A stretch of DNA of 64,000 nt, from NCBI GenBank assembly GCA_016342345.1, contig JAEINO010000010.1, positions 18,956 through 82,955 of the forward strand, given 5' to 3'. The position numbers and the translations under genes are program-made. Source of the stretch: Pseudodesulfovibrio sp. (lineage in GTDB: Bacteria > Desulfobacterota > Desulfovibrionia > Desulfovibrionales > Desulfovibrionaceae). The first letter of the stretch is position 1; each line of letters begins with the position of its first letter. Below, one piece after another: positions 18,050 to 26,467 of this stretch. A model generated the notes under the pieces. It saw only the letters and a program-made list of their open reading frames with translations. It was not told the origin of the DNA and did no database searches.

Positions 18050-18057
18050 TCTTTGGA

Positions 18058-19587
18058 TTACCCCTGGCGGTCCATGGTGCGATAATTAATCGCCTCGGCC
18101 AGATGCTCCACCCCGATGGTGTCCACACCTTCAAGGTCTGCGATGGTACGCGAGATTCTGAGCACCCGTGTATAAGCACGAGCCGACAATCCCAACGACT
18201 CCACGGCTTGTTTCAGGAACGCATGTTCAGCCTCGCCGATCGTACAATATTGCTCCAAAGCCGACCCTTCTAATTCGGAATTGGTCAGGATGGGCATAGC
18301 CGCGTATCGCTCTTCCTGAATCAGACGAGCACGGGCAATTCGCTCTCGCATGGTGCCAGAATCCACATTGCTTCGAACCTGCTTGAGATCGTCATACGGT
18401 ACTGCCGGAACATCCACCTGCAAATCGATTCGATCGAGTAGTGGCCCGGAAATACGGGACCGATACCGCTGCACCGCCAACGGCGAACATTCGCACGGGT
18501 GGGTTTCGTCGGTCAGATAACCGCACGGGCACGGATTCATGGCTGCCACCAGCATGACGTCTGCCGGGTATTTGAGCGTCACCAATGAACGGGAAATGTT
18601 GACTTCACCGTCTTCAAGAGGCTGACGCAGAACCTCCAGCACGTTTTTCTTGAATTCCGGCATCTCATCCAGAAACAAAACACCCCGATGAGCCAACGAA
18701 GTCTCGCCGGGCTGGGGATATCTCCCGCCACCTATAAGTCCAACATCGGAAATGGTATGATGCGGAGTGCGAAACGGGCGGGTCACCATGAGTGCACGGT
18801 CCTTGGGAAGCTGCCCGGCAACCGAATATATCTTGGTGACCTCAAGGGCCTCCTCAAAGCGCAGCGGCGGCAGCACCGTCGGAATGCGCTTGGCAAGCAT
18901 GGTCTTGCCCGATCCGGGGGGACCGATAAAAAGCAGATTGTGCGCTCCGGCAGCGGCAATTTCAATGGCGCGTTTGGCGTGTTCCTGGCCCTTGACCTCG
19001 GCAAAATCGTTGAAAAAGGATTGCCGCTCGTTCCAAAGCGTATCGATATCCACAGTGGCGGGTTCCACCACCTCCTCACCCAGCAGAAAACGCACCACCT
19101 GACCAAGATCGTTGGCCGCAATAACAGAAAGATCTTTGACCACCGCCCCCTCGCTCCCATTGGCCACCGGAACGACAAGCCCCCTAGCCGAACTCTCGCG
19201 AGCAGCCATGGCCAAAGGCAGAACCCCTGGAACCGACTTCAATTCTCCGGTCAGAGACAGCTCGCCAGCCATGTACCAACCGTCTATTTTCTCCTGATCG
19301 ATGATTCCCATGGCGCACAAAATGCCCACGGCCAACGGCAAATCATAGGCACTTCCCGCCTTGCGCACATCTGCGGGAGCCAGATTCACGGTAATACGGG
19401 CAGGCGGCACCTTGAATCCGCAATTCTTGAGAGCCGGAAAAACACGTTCCTTCGATTCCTTGACCGCACCCTCGGCCAGACCGACCATGGTAAAACACGG
19501 CATACCGGAACGAGAAAAATCAACTTCAAGTTCGACTTTGAATGCATCTATGCCCATGAGGGCAGCGCAGGAGACTTTGGCTATCAT
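18058..19587 (-). CDS. comM: YifB/ComM Mg-chelatase-like AAA+ ATPase
   Basis: 509 residues, full length. The order is an N-terminal Lon-protease-like S5 domain (DFSRSGMPCFTMVGLAEGAV) and an AAA+ module with Walker A GPPGSGKTMLAKRIP, the family segment FRTPHHTISDVGLIGGG and Walker B VLFLDEMPEF. A C-terminal Mg-chelatase-type domain carries NPCPCG and CECSPLAVQRYRSRISGPLL. ComM is a hexameric helicase that drives branch migration in natural transformation. AAGGAATTCA precedes the ATG. A 14-bp palindrome, TTATAGTTCTATAA, at 19596-19609 just upstream of the start could be an operator. Confidence 0.95.
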   Translation of the reverse strand: MIAKVSCAALMGIDAFKVELEVDFSRSGMPCFTMVGLAEGAVKESKERVFPALKNCGFKVPPARITVNLAPADVRKAGSAYDLPLAVGILCAMGIIDQEKIDGWYMAGELSLTGELKSVPGVLPLAMAARESSARGLVVPVANGSEGAVVKDLSVIAANDLGQVVRFLLGEEVVEPATVDIDTLWNERQSFFNDFAEVKGQEHAKRAIEIAAAGAHNLLFIGPPGSGKTMLAKRIPTVLPPLRFEEALEVTKIYSVAGQLPKDRALMVTRPFRTPHHTISDVGLIGGGRYPQPGETSLAHRGVLFLDEMPEFKKNVLEVLRQPLEDGEVNISRSLVTLKYPADVMLVAAMNPCPCGYLTDETHPCECSPLAVQRYRSRISGPLLDRIDLQVDVPAVPYDDLKQVRSNVDSGTMRERIARARLIQEERYAAMPILTNSELEGSALEQYCTIGEAEHAFLKQAVESLGLSARAYTRVLRISRTIADLEGVDTIGVEHLAEAINYRTMDRQG

Positions 19588-19755
19588 TGAATTCCTTATA
19601 GTTCTATAACGTTATTAGCACACTATAGAGTTCAATTACGTACATCAAGCGCAATGCTCTCCGGGTATGCATAATTATAGAATTTTTTTGAAAGCACTCA
19701 ATGACTGCGGACACATGCAAATCTGTTCAGGGTTGAATCAGCAATCCAGCTTTAG

Positions 19756-19907
19756 GGAAGTACTGCATAATTGTCCGCTGGCTTCGTTGCTTTAAAAACC
19801 TCAAATCCTAGCGTACAGGAAGTACGCGTCGGCCTTGATGTTTTCTTGCGCCTTGCCAGCGAATAATTCTACAGCACTTCCTGAAAATTGAATTAATCAG
19901 TACTTCC
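19756..19907 (-). mobile_element. 152-bp MITE-like element, copy B (subfamily 1, inverted)
   Basis: Same element as copy A in the opposite orientation, with GGAAGTACTG at both outer ends. Flanked by TTAG at 19752-19755 and 19908-19911. The right-hand duplication contains the TAA stop of the glycosyltransferase gene on the minus strand. Central stem GCGTAC-TTCCT-GTACGC is intact. Confidence 0.9.
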
Positions 19908-20624
19908 TTAGCTGAAGTCACAAGGGAAAAACCTGATGTGCTCATTTCCGTCAATCCTTTGCCCACGAACATAGTTATACACGTTTATGTCGTGAACATT
20001 TTGCAACCACAAGGGCTGCGTTTCTGCCTGAATTACAGGTGCCACATCATAGATCGCCGGATGATCCACCCAAAAAACCGTATGCGGATTCTCGCGACGT
20101 TCCACCAGACTCACAAACGCGTTGGTGACATCCTTGAAATCGTAAAAACATCCATCATGCAACTGCAACCCATTGGGGAAATTGATGTAAAGCTTATCAG
20201 AAGGCTTAAGACCCTCTGCATCCAATGAATCCACAATCTCATGCAAACAACGGACAAAACCGACCGAGAGTGCGTCGTCATTGTCCAGTCTGGTCGTCAC
20301 GAACCATTCCGAATCCGGCGCGATCTTTTGCATGTGATCCACAACAGTGGGCATTATGGTTTCATAGGCACCGCAATAAACAGGAACAAAATTATGATAT
20401 CCGGAAAAGGCCCTGATGAGTCCGAGAAAATATGCCGGTGTCTGCTCGTCAAAAAGAACCAACCAGCTAAAGTCCTGTTCTTGCTGAGCTTGAACAGTGG
20501 GAAAGCAATACTTTTGGAACAATTCAAACCGCAGGGAAAGCCACGTATCCTCAAGGCGTTCCGGGAAATCAATAGGATAAATATTAACGTTGAAACGTGT
20601 AATAATAAAATTATGGAAATTCAT
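19908..20624 (-). CDS. Putative rhamnosyltransferase-family glycosyltransferase
   Basis: 238 residues that resemble the 'putative rhamnosyl transferase' family (PF11316): start FHNFIITRFNVNIYP, central WLVLFDEQTP, and TTRLDNDDAL, a DxD-type metal/nucleotide-sugar site. It is cytoplasmic and modifies a surface polysaccharide. The ATG at 20624 follows GGAGAAAACT; a TTG 12 bp upstream is less likely. Its stop codon is inside the target duplication of MITE copy B. It is isolated from other glycan genes. Confidence 0.82.
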   Translation of the reverse strand: MNFHNFIITRFNVNIYPIDFPERLEDTWLSLRFELFQKYCFPTVQAQQEQDFSWLVLFDEQTPAYFLGLIRAFSGYHNFVPVYCGAYETIMPTVVDHMQKIAPDSEWFVTTRLDNDDALSVGFVRCLHEIVDSLDAEGLKPSDKLYINFPNGLQLHDGCFYDFKDVTNAFVSLVERRENPHTVFWVDHPAIYDVAPVIQAETQPLWLQNVHDINVYNYVRGQRIDGNEHIRFFPCDFS

Positions 20625-21162
20625 AGTTTTCTCCAATGCATAGAGTTGGCATCAGGATTAATTGCCATGAATAGCATCAAGCTCGTCAAGCAATAATAGG
20701 AATCCAATATCATAATATTGCCATCCATTCTTCACCCTGTTAAATAAAGGTTCATCGGAATTGAGAATACTTTTCAAAAAAGACATTAATACGATTTGAC
20801 CGGATGAACCCTCTTTAACTGCTCAGTGATCGCCCATATATTTTCGTAAAAACGGGATGCACGATATGAGGTCCAGGCCGTGCGGCATACTTCTGAAATG
20901 CAGGTCAAGGAACTAGGTGTATCCAGACAACAAGTGGTTCGATAATAAACCATTATCACGCCTTTGACCGTTCACCAAAGTAAAATCACCTGCAACGCGT
21001 AAGGCATGATCGCCATAAACACTGATCAACAACCGCCCGGATGTCTGGAGCAGTATCCGAACAGCCATAATGCCCCGGACAAAGCGGCATACAGCCTATG
21101 GATTCTCCGTCCATTACCTGATAGACCCGAATCACAATCATGAAAACATTTTCGGAGGACCC
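20625..21162. other. 538-bp intergenic region, no gene recognised
   Basis: Divergent upstream region of the glycosyltransferase and the secreted-protein gene. No credible coding frame is seen. A short stretch near 20895-20950 reads like a fragment of a helix-turn-helix (KELGVSRQQVV), but stops follow at once. Confidence 0.4.
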
Positions 21163-21642
21163 ATGCGGACCATAATTCTCACATTGATGCTCCTGTTGAC
21201 CTTCACGGCCCCGGCTTTTGCCCAAGAAGAATCAATTACCGAGGAAAACCCGGCGACAGACGAAATTGCCGAAGAAGCAGAATACGCCGGACCGGTCGGA
21301 AACATCCGGCTCAAGGACGGATCGGCCGTTGAAATCACAGAACTAGAAAAACTCGGCAAATATTACATCTATATTTCAGGAAAACTCAATGGCCGATCCT
21401 CAACAGTCATAAGCCTGACCCGCCTGAAAGATCTCAAACGTTGGGCTTCCTTCACTTTCAAGGACCCATACAATTTCATCATCACCACTAAAAACGGCAA
21501 GGATCTGCGCTTTCTCGACTCCCGCATCTACTTAGGCAGCGACAGCCACGAAACCTTCTCATTCTACACCACCACAGACGACTACGAAAAAAAACTCATT
21601 GAAATCAACAAAGCCGATGTCACTTCCATCAACATCAATTAG
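21163..21642 (+). CDS. Exported protein of unknown function
   Basis: 159 residues. A clear signal peptide (MRTIILTLMLLLTFTAPAFA, cut before QEE) is followed by an acidic linker and a domain with beta-strand character (RLKDGSAVEITELEKLGKYY, then LTRLKDLKRWASFTF). It is periplasmic or secreted, and I do not recognise the family. GGAGGA at 21154-21159 fixes the start. The TAG stop is part of the left TTAG target duplication of MITE copy C, which separates it from the lipoprotein gene downstream. Confidence 0.75.
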   Translation: MRTIILTLMLLLTFTAPAFAQEESITEENPATDEIAEEAEYAGPVGNIRLKDGSAVEITELEKLGKYYIYISGKLNGRSSTVISLTRLKDLKRWASFTFKDPYNFIITTKNGKDLRFLDSRIYLGSDSHETFSFYTTTDDYEKKLIEINKADVTSININ

Positions 21643-21794
21643 GGAAACTCTGATTAATTCAATCTTCAGGAAGTGCTGTAGAATTATTCGCTGGCAAGGC
21701 GCGCAAAAAAGTCAAGACTGACGCGTGCTTCCTGCACGCTAGGGTTTGATTTTTTTGCAGCAACGAAGCCAGAGGGCAATTATGCAATGCTTCC
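21643..21794 (+). mobile_element. 152-bp MITE-like element, copy C (subfamily 2)
   Basis: Flanked by TTAG at 21639-21642 and 21795-21798. The left end is GGAAACTCTG and the right end ATGCTTCC. The internal stem is GCGTGC-TTCCT-GCACGC, where subfamily 1 has GCGTAC...GTACGC. The flanking stem AAAAAAGTCAA pairs with TTTGATTTTTTT. It sits exactly on the stop codon of the upstream gene. Confidence 0.9.
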
Positions 21795-21823
21795 TTAGCA
21801 CAATCTCAGACCAAGGATATCTC

Positions 21824-22213
21824 ATGACACAAGCCCGACGATTCGCTGCCATGCTTCTCATATGCGCCATGTCCATTTCTGCTGCAGGTTGCGGAGCCAT
21901 CATTGTGGGCGGCGCAGCAGCGGCAGGCACCTATTTCTATTTGGATGGACAGTCCAGGGGGACATACAACGTCAGCCTGAACAAGGCCTATGAAGCTTCG
22001 CTGGCAGCCTGTAAGGAACTTGAAATTCCGGTTACCGAACAGAGCAAGAAACTTTCGTCCGCAACCGTCACTGGCAAACTCTCCGGCGATACAGTCACCA
22101 TTTCCCTCAAACTTGTGGGTGACGACATCACCGAAATTACGGTCCGCGTCGGACTGATGGGTGATGAATCAGCATCATACCGCATCCAGAAAACCATCAG
22201 TAAACGATTTTAG
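21824..22213 (+). CDS. DUF3568-type lipoprotein
   Basis: 129 residues. A lipoprotein signal peptide with lipobox SAAGC (MTQARRFAAMLLICAMSISA then AGC) precedes a glycine/alanine-rich stretch (GAIIVGGAAAAGTYFYLDG) and a domain ending TITVRVG-like strands, all typical of DUF3568. It is outer- or inner-membrane anchored and of unknown function. An open frame continuing upstream into the MITE (MIFLQQRSQRAIM...) is an artefact of the element. The ATG at 21824 is used. Confidence 0.82.
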   Translation: MTQARRFAAMLLICAMSISAAGCGAIIVGGAAAAGTYFYLDGQSRGTYNVSLNKAYEASLAACKELEIPVTEQSKKLSSATVTGKLSGDTVTISLKLVGDDITEITVRVGLMGDESASYRIQKTISKRF

Positions 22214-22228
22214 CCAGCCACAGCCAAC

Positions 22229-22280
22229 AAAAGGCCAGACCCCGAACGGTGTTCCCGCGCACACGGGTTTGGCCTTTTTC
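22229..22280 (+). terminator. Terminator of the DUF3568 gene
   Basis: AAAAGGCCAGACCCC pairs with GGGTTTGGCCTTTTT, with one bulge and a 20-base loop, ending in a T-run. Confidence 0.8.
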
Positions 22281-22362
22281 ACCACGCTGACACCATCCTT
22301 CAAATCATCCTGCCACCCGGCCGCCCCTCAGGGCCACACACGCCACAAAAACAACTGGCCTC

Positions 22363-22391
22363 TTGACGTCTAGATGTTTTCTAGATAAAAA
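22363..22391 (+). promoter_or_regulatory. Candidate sigma-70 promoter with palindromic spacer
   Basis: TTGACG, a 17-base spacer, then TAAAAA. The spacer is TCTAGATGTTTTCTAGA, an inverted repeat of TCTAGA that could be an operator. It lies about 200 bp upstream of the HTH gene at 22589. The direct repeat GGTGACGATTGGTGACGAT follows at about 22432-22450. The rest of this gap shows no gene. Confidence 0.4.
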
Positions 22392-22588
22392 GATCGGTAA
22401 GTTTTGTTCTCTAATTTTCTTTGCATTGCAAGGGTGACGATTGGTGACGATACAAGTAAGTGCGGGCAGCAGCATTCAACTTGCTTTTGGCCTCATCCCC
22501 CGCAAAGCAGCTATCAAGTTCGGCAAAACAACCAGACTTGCCAGACCCGGAAACCCTGACACTCTCAAACCAGGAACAGGCATATATC

Positions 22589-23575
22589 ATGGCCGACACA
22601 TATACACATAAAAATCTTGCCGAACTCTGCGGTGTTTCCGAAACCACCATCAAAAGCTACCGTCGCAAATTCCCAGGATTCATCCCGGTCCTCACGCGCG
22701 GCAAACCCATCCGCTTCAAAAGCGAGGCCGCAGCCGTCTGTCTCAGAATTCGCGACTGTTTTGAAAAAGGCATGTCTGTCAACGAAACAGACAAAGTATT
22801 AAAGGAAAACTTTAAGGGACAATCAGCAGAATCACCCCGACGCGCTGCTGCCGCACCCACAGAAAGCAGCACTGTTTCCCCTGAGTATCTGGAAAAATTC
22901 TTCAAGACAGCGGGCCAGATGATGCAGGGAATGGCTTCTCTTGCCACTGCTCAGGTCAAGGCCGGGCAACGACTTGCACAGGTCGAAACCACTCTTGAAA
23001 AACTTGTCGAGATAGAAACCAGAAACAGCGAGGTCTTCAGCCAGCTGCTGACACATCTCAAGGCCCCATCCGCGAGTATTTCTCCGACTCCATCGCAAGC
23101 CGAAGCCGAATTTCCTGCACCTGAAAAAATTCGGGCGCGCAAGATCGTCAATGTCCGAAGTCCGGAAGGGGACGTCAAATCCTATTCCATTGAAAAGAAC
23201 AAGACCGAGGTCGAGGTCGAGAGCAAATATGAACGGCCGTCCGATGCCTTCCTCAACACACCCATAGTCATCAGAAACGAACAGAGTGAATTTCTCGGCG
23301 TTCCCGGTCGACTCCCCCTGTCCGGCTTCATTGAAATTCTGGTGCGTGAGGCCGAGGAAGGCGGCGTGACCATGTCTCACTGGAAACACAAGGAAGACGT
23401 CTGGGTCTTTTTCATGGAAATCCCTGGCGGCGACTCTCACGAACTTCATTTTGCTTCCACGACCACACCAAAAGGAAATCTCGTGGTCCTTCTCAATCGT
23501 CTCGACGTGAACCAGAAACAGACAACGCCCCAGTTCCTCCAGGAATTCTTCCGTCAGGTGAAAGACAAGATATAA
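22589..23575 (+). CDS. MerR-like HTH protein with coiled coil and C-terminal domain
   Basis: 328 residues. Residues 5-70 form a MerR-type winged HTH (LAELCGVSETTIKSYRRKFP, then RIRDCFEKGMSVNETDKVLK). A Ser/Pro/Ala linker, a coiled-coil segment (about residues 100-160) and a C-terminal 130-residue domain of unknown type follow. It is probably a DNA-binding cytoplasmic protein; I do not know a characterised homologue. AGGAACAGG precedes the ATG at 22589. The upstream in-frame extension is rejected. It lies 48 bp before pabA and could share a transcript. Confidence 0.75.
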   Translation: MADTYTHKNLAELCGVSETTIKSYRRKFPGFIPVLTRGKPIRFKSEAAAVCLRIRDCFEKGMSVNETDKVLKENFKGQSAESPRRAAAAPTESSTVSPEYLEKFFKTAGQMMQGMASLATAQVKAGQRLAQVETTLEKLVEIETRNSEVFSQLLTHLKAPSASISPTPSQAEAEFPAPEKIRARKIVNVRSPEGDVKSYSIEKNKTEVEVESKYERPSDAFLNTPIVIRNEQSEFLGVPGRLPLSGFIEILVREAEEGGVTMSHWKHKEDVWVFFMEIPGGDSHELHFASTTTPKGNLVVLLNRLDVNQKQTTPQFLQEFFRQVKDKI

Positions 23576-23623
23576 CCGGCTCGCACGAGTTCATCTGTTT
23601 CACTCTCCGGTGAAAAGGAATTC

Positions 23624-24163
23624 ATGGACATTCTGCTTATCGACAACAACGACAGCTTTACGCATAATCTCGAACACCTGCTGGCGATATCCACCAAGAG
23701 TGCTTCCATTATAGTGGAATCTCATGCCAATTTGACAACTCTTGCCTTCTCCCGCTTTGATCTGATTGTCATATCGCCCGGTCCGGGTGCACCAGTTGAA
23801 TATCCCGGATATGAACGCATTTTCGCATCAGGCAAGCCCGTACTGGGCATTTGTCTCGGCATGCAGATCATGAATGAATATTGCGGGGGCAGAACCGGTC
23901 GCCTTCAGAAATGCATGCACGGCAAAACAGACACAATCGTGTTCAACGGAACAGAGCATATTGTGGCCCGATATCATTCCCTGTACGTCACACAACTCGG
24001 CAACGGATTGGAAATTCTCGCTGAAAATGCGGACTTTGTGCCCATGTGTCTTGGCAACCGCTCAAACCGGTGGCTCGGCTACCAGTTCCACCCGGAATCA
24101 TTTCTGACCCCTCACGGAGGCGCATTCATTGACCATGCTCTCGACTATCTCGATCTCGGCTGA
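23624..24163 (+). CDS. pabA: Aminodeoxychorismate/anthranilate synthase glutamine amidotransferase
   Basis: 179 residues, a class I glutaminase: LLIDNNDSFTHNL, the oxyanion loop VISPGPGAP, nucleophile motif GKPVLGICLGMQ (Cys about residue 76) and the catalytic His/Glu in YQFHPESFLT. It supplies ammonia to the chorismate-using subunit encoded by the overlapping next gene. The pabB/pabC neighbours favour folate (p-aminobenzoate) synthesis over tryptophan. Confidence 0.92.
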   Translation: MDILLIDNNDSFTHNLEHLLAISTKSASIIVESHANLTTLAFSRFDLIVISPGPGAPVEYPGYERIFASGKPVLGICLGMQIMNEYCGGRTGRLQKCMHGKTDTIVFNGTEHIVARYHSLYVTQLGNGLEILAENADFVPMCLGNRSNRWLGYQFHPESFLTPHGGAFIDHALDYLDLG

Positions 24164-25409
24164 TCAAAGCCGTTTCGTCGCATTTGCCGGGTACCTGGCC
24201 CGTGAAAAAGGAGCGGATCTGCTGCTTTCCTCATCAGGCTATCCAGCGAAAACACCCTCTGTAGCCGGGGTCCACCCCATGGCCGAATTGATAATAGAAA
24301 AAGACACGACGCCAGACGAAATCAAGAAATTCTGTTTCGGCACCCCTGCCCTGACCATGGGATTCGTGAGCTACTCCTACGGCATGAAATTACGCGGTGT
24401 GGCTTCGAACAAGGCAAGCGATTTTCCCATGGGGCACCTGAAAAAATATGAGGCAACAGCGGAATACCACCCGACCACCAATCAGGTTGTTTTCACATCC
24501 GAGAACAACCCCCTGATCACGGAATTGACGGAACGACTCGCCGCATTATCCGATGCTGCACCGAAAATGAAACTTCACGGCCTGCCTCACGCTCCGCCTG
24601 CGGCATCACTCAACCATGCAGAATACAAAGCAGGCGTACGCGAGACTCTGGAACGCATCCGGTCCGGCCACACCTACCAGCTCAATCTTTCCACCAGGTT
24701 CACCTGGAATTGTCCAAACCTCGACCCTCTTGCCCTCTTTTTCGACATGCGAAACAACCACCCCGCACCCTTTTACGCCTGGCTGAATTCCGGGTCCAGC
24801 CGGATACTCTCCACCTCGCCCGAACGATTCCTGCGCGTCACGGACGGGCATGTCCTGTCCCAACCCATCAAGGGAACCTTGAAATTCGACAAATATACCC
24901 CCGAGCTTGCCAGTCTCCTGACCGAATCACTCAAGGAAAGTGCCGAGCTGTCCATGATCGTGGACCTGATCAGAAACGACATTTCCGCCAATTGCACATA
25001 CGGTTCGGTCTTCGTGGAAAATCACAAATCCGTGTTCGCAGTGGACACTCTTCTCCAAATGTATGCGGATGTTCATGGAGACCTGAAAAAAGATCGGGAC
25101 TGTCTTGATCTCTTTTTCGATGCATTTCCCGGCGGGTCTGTCACCGGATGTCCCAAGCAAAACTCCATGTCCATCATCGAGGAATTGGAACCTCACAGCC
25201 GGGATGTCTATTGCGGTTCGGTGGTCGTTATCCGCGATACAATGAACATGGATTCCTCCATTGCCATCCGCACTGCTGCCTACGATATCAGCACAGGTAG
25301 CCTCGACTACTGGGCCGGAAGCGGCATCGTGGTGGACTCCAACCCCGCAAGCGAGTATCAGGAAACACTTGCCAAGGCGGAAAAATTTCTCACACTGGGG
25401 GGGCAATGA
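24135..25409 (+). CDS. pabB: Aminodeoxychorismate synthase component I
   Basis: 424 residues. The chorismate-binding domain is recognisable from RIRSGHTYQLNLSTRFTW, SPERFLRV, QPIKGTLKF and FPGGSVTGCPK to YCGSVVVIRD. The PIKGT lysine is the residue that forms the covalent intermediate in PabB enzymes, which argues against TrpE (alanine there). It overlaps pabA by 29 bp and pabC by 4 bp, so the three are translationally coupled. ATG 24135 is preferred over TTG 24129. Confidence 0.92.
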   Translation: MLSTISISADQSRFVAFAGYLAREKGADLLLSSSGYPAKTPSVAGVHPMAELIIEKDTTPDEIKKFCFGTPALTMGFVSYSYGMKLRGVASNKASDFPMGHLKKYEATAEYHPTTNQVVFTSENNPLITELTERLAALSDAAPKMKLHGLPHAPPAASLNHAEYKAGVRETLERIRSGHTYQLNLSTRFTWNCPNLDPLALFFDMRNNHPAPFYAWLNSGSSRILSTSPERFLRVTDGHVLSQPIKGTLKFDKYTPELASLLTESLKESAELSMIVDLIRNDISANCTYGSVFVENHKSVFAVDTLLQMYADVHGDLKKDRDCLDLFFDAFPGGSVTGCPKQNSMSIIEELEPHSRDVYCGSVVVIRDTMNMDSSIAIRTAAYDISTGSLDYWAGSGIVVDSNPASEYQETLAKAEKFLTLGGQ

Positions 25410-26170
25410 TCCATTATTTCAAAAACGAATACAACCGTGAAGGATTATGTCTGGACCCTGCTGCCCCGGCATTTCGCTACGGTGCGGGGTTTTTTGAAAC
25501 CATCTACTACAACGGCTCCAGAATCTGCCATCTCGACATGCATCTTGATCGACTGCTCGGCTCCCTCCGCGCCTATCAGATCGACTACGAAACCATTGAT
25601 TTCGAACCCATCATCCGACAGATCATCAACCGCAACGGTCTTGAGGGACAAACCGCCCGCATCAACATATTCTATCCCATCGAATCCGACTCGGCCCACC
25701 CCGTTGTCATGGCAACACGACACGAACCCAGACCATACAAGGCATACCGTCTCTGCATCTGCAAGGATCACCACATCTCCTCACTCAACGCCCAGAAGAC
25801 CACCAGCTACATGTTCTTCCATCTGGCCATGAAAAAGGCCTTGTCCCGGGGATTCGATGACGCTGCCCTGACCGATTTCGACAATACTCTTCTCGAAACC
25901 ACCACCGGGGCGATTGTTCTTGAAAAAAACGGCGACTTCTTCCAAATGGACTCACCCTACCGACTCCCATCCACAGCCCTGGCCCTGGCCGAAACCGTCC
26001 TTGAAATACTCCCGGCAACCATTACCCTCGACTCCCTCCCAACATATCGCCACGCCTACATCCTCAATTCCATCATCGGAATGCGACCCATCGTTGCCAT
26101 CGGCGAAACCGCCTTTGTACCGGACGAGGAAGCCTGTCGCACCGTGACCGAACTGGTCATTGAAGAGTAA
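25406..26170 (+). CDS. pabC: PLP aminotransferase-IV fold protein, probable aminodeoxychorismate lyase
   Basis: 254 residues. Fold-type IV features: FRYGAGFFETIYYNG near the N-terminus, the likely Schiff-base lysine in NAQKTTSYMFFHLAMKKALS, and LLETTTGAIVLEKNG for the cofactor phosphate. It releases pyruvate from aminodeoxychorismate to give p-aminobenzoate. Fold alone cannot separate it from branched-chain or D-amino-acid transaminases, but the pabA-pabB overlap decides the call. A hairpin follows the stop. Confidence 0.87.
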   Translation: MIHYFKNEYNREGLCLDPAAPAFRYGAGFFETIYYNGSRICHLDMHLDRLLGSLRAYQIDYETIDFEPIIRQIINRNGLEGQTARINIFYPIESDSAHPVVMATRHEPRPYKAYRLCICKDHHISSLNAQKTTSYMFFHLAMKKALSRGFDDAALTDFDNTLLETTTGAIVLEKNGDFFQMDSPYRLPSTALALAETVLEILPATITLDSLPTYRHAYILNSIIGMRPIVAIGETAFVPDEEACRTVTELVIEE

Positions 26171-26182
26171 TGCCCCCGGCGG

Positions 26183-26214
26183 CTCAAGGAACCTTTCGAG
26201 AAAGGTTCCTTGAG
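26183..26214 (+). terminator. Hairpin terminator of the pab operon
   Basis: Perfect 14-bp stem (CTCAAGGAACCTTT) with a 4-base loop, 13 bp after the stop. A looser T-run lies downstream. A second 10-bp inverted repeat, CTACACCGCC, spans 26237-26287. Confidence 0.75.
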
Positions 26215-26354
26215 AATCCTCCGAAGCTTTTTTCCTCTACACCGCCTGCAAGGAATACGTCCCCATTTGAACCGGATGGCGGTGTAGCTCGCTCTTCCGA
26301 ATCCAAGGAACTTCCGCTTTGACAAATTATTACCAGATACAACGCGTACTCTTC

Positions 26355-26467
26355 TAAAGAAGGTTCGAGAGCAAGGCGCAAAAAAAAGAACAAGGCCGAC
26401 GCGCACTCCTGTACGCAAGGGTTTGATCTTTTTGAAGCAACGCCGCTATCGGACCTTTTTCAACAGC
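26355..26467. mobile_element. Divergent MITE-like repeat next to ftsX
   Basis: The interior (GAGCAAGGCGCAAAAAAAAG, then AAGGCCGACGCGCACTCCTG) follows the same plan as the 152-bp elements at 15.7, 19.8, 21.6, 56.0 and 57.3 kb. It also has approximate inverted ends (AAAGAAGGTTCGAGAGC against AAAAAGGTCCGATAGC). No clean 4-bp duplication is visible. Its right edge touches the ftsX stop codon at 26468. Confidence 0.6.

Noticed and set aside
20890..20960. Possible transposase helix-turn-helix fragment (KELGVSRQQVV)
   Set aside because: Only about a dozen residues before stop codons; too short to support a pseudogene call.
21746..21823. N-terminal extension of the DUF3568 lipoprotein (MIFLQQRSQRAIMQCF...)
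   Set aside because: It is encoded by the end of MITE copy C. The same peptide appears before the acyltransferase because copy D has the same sequence, and a signal peptide starts at 21824.
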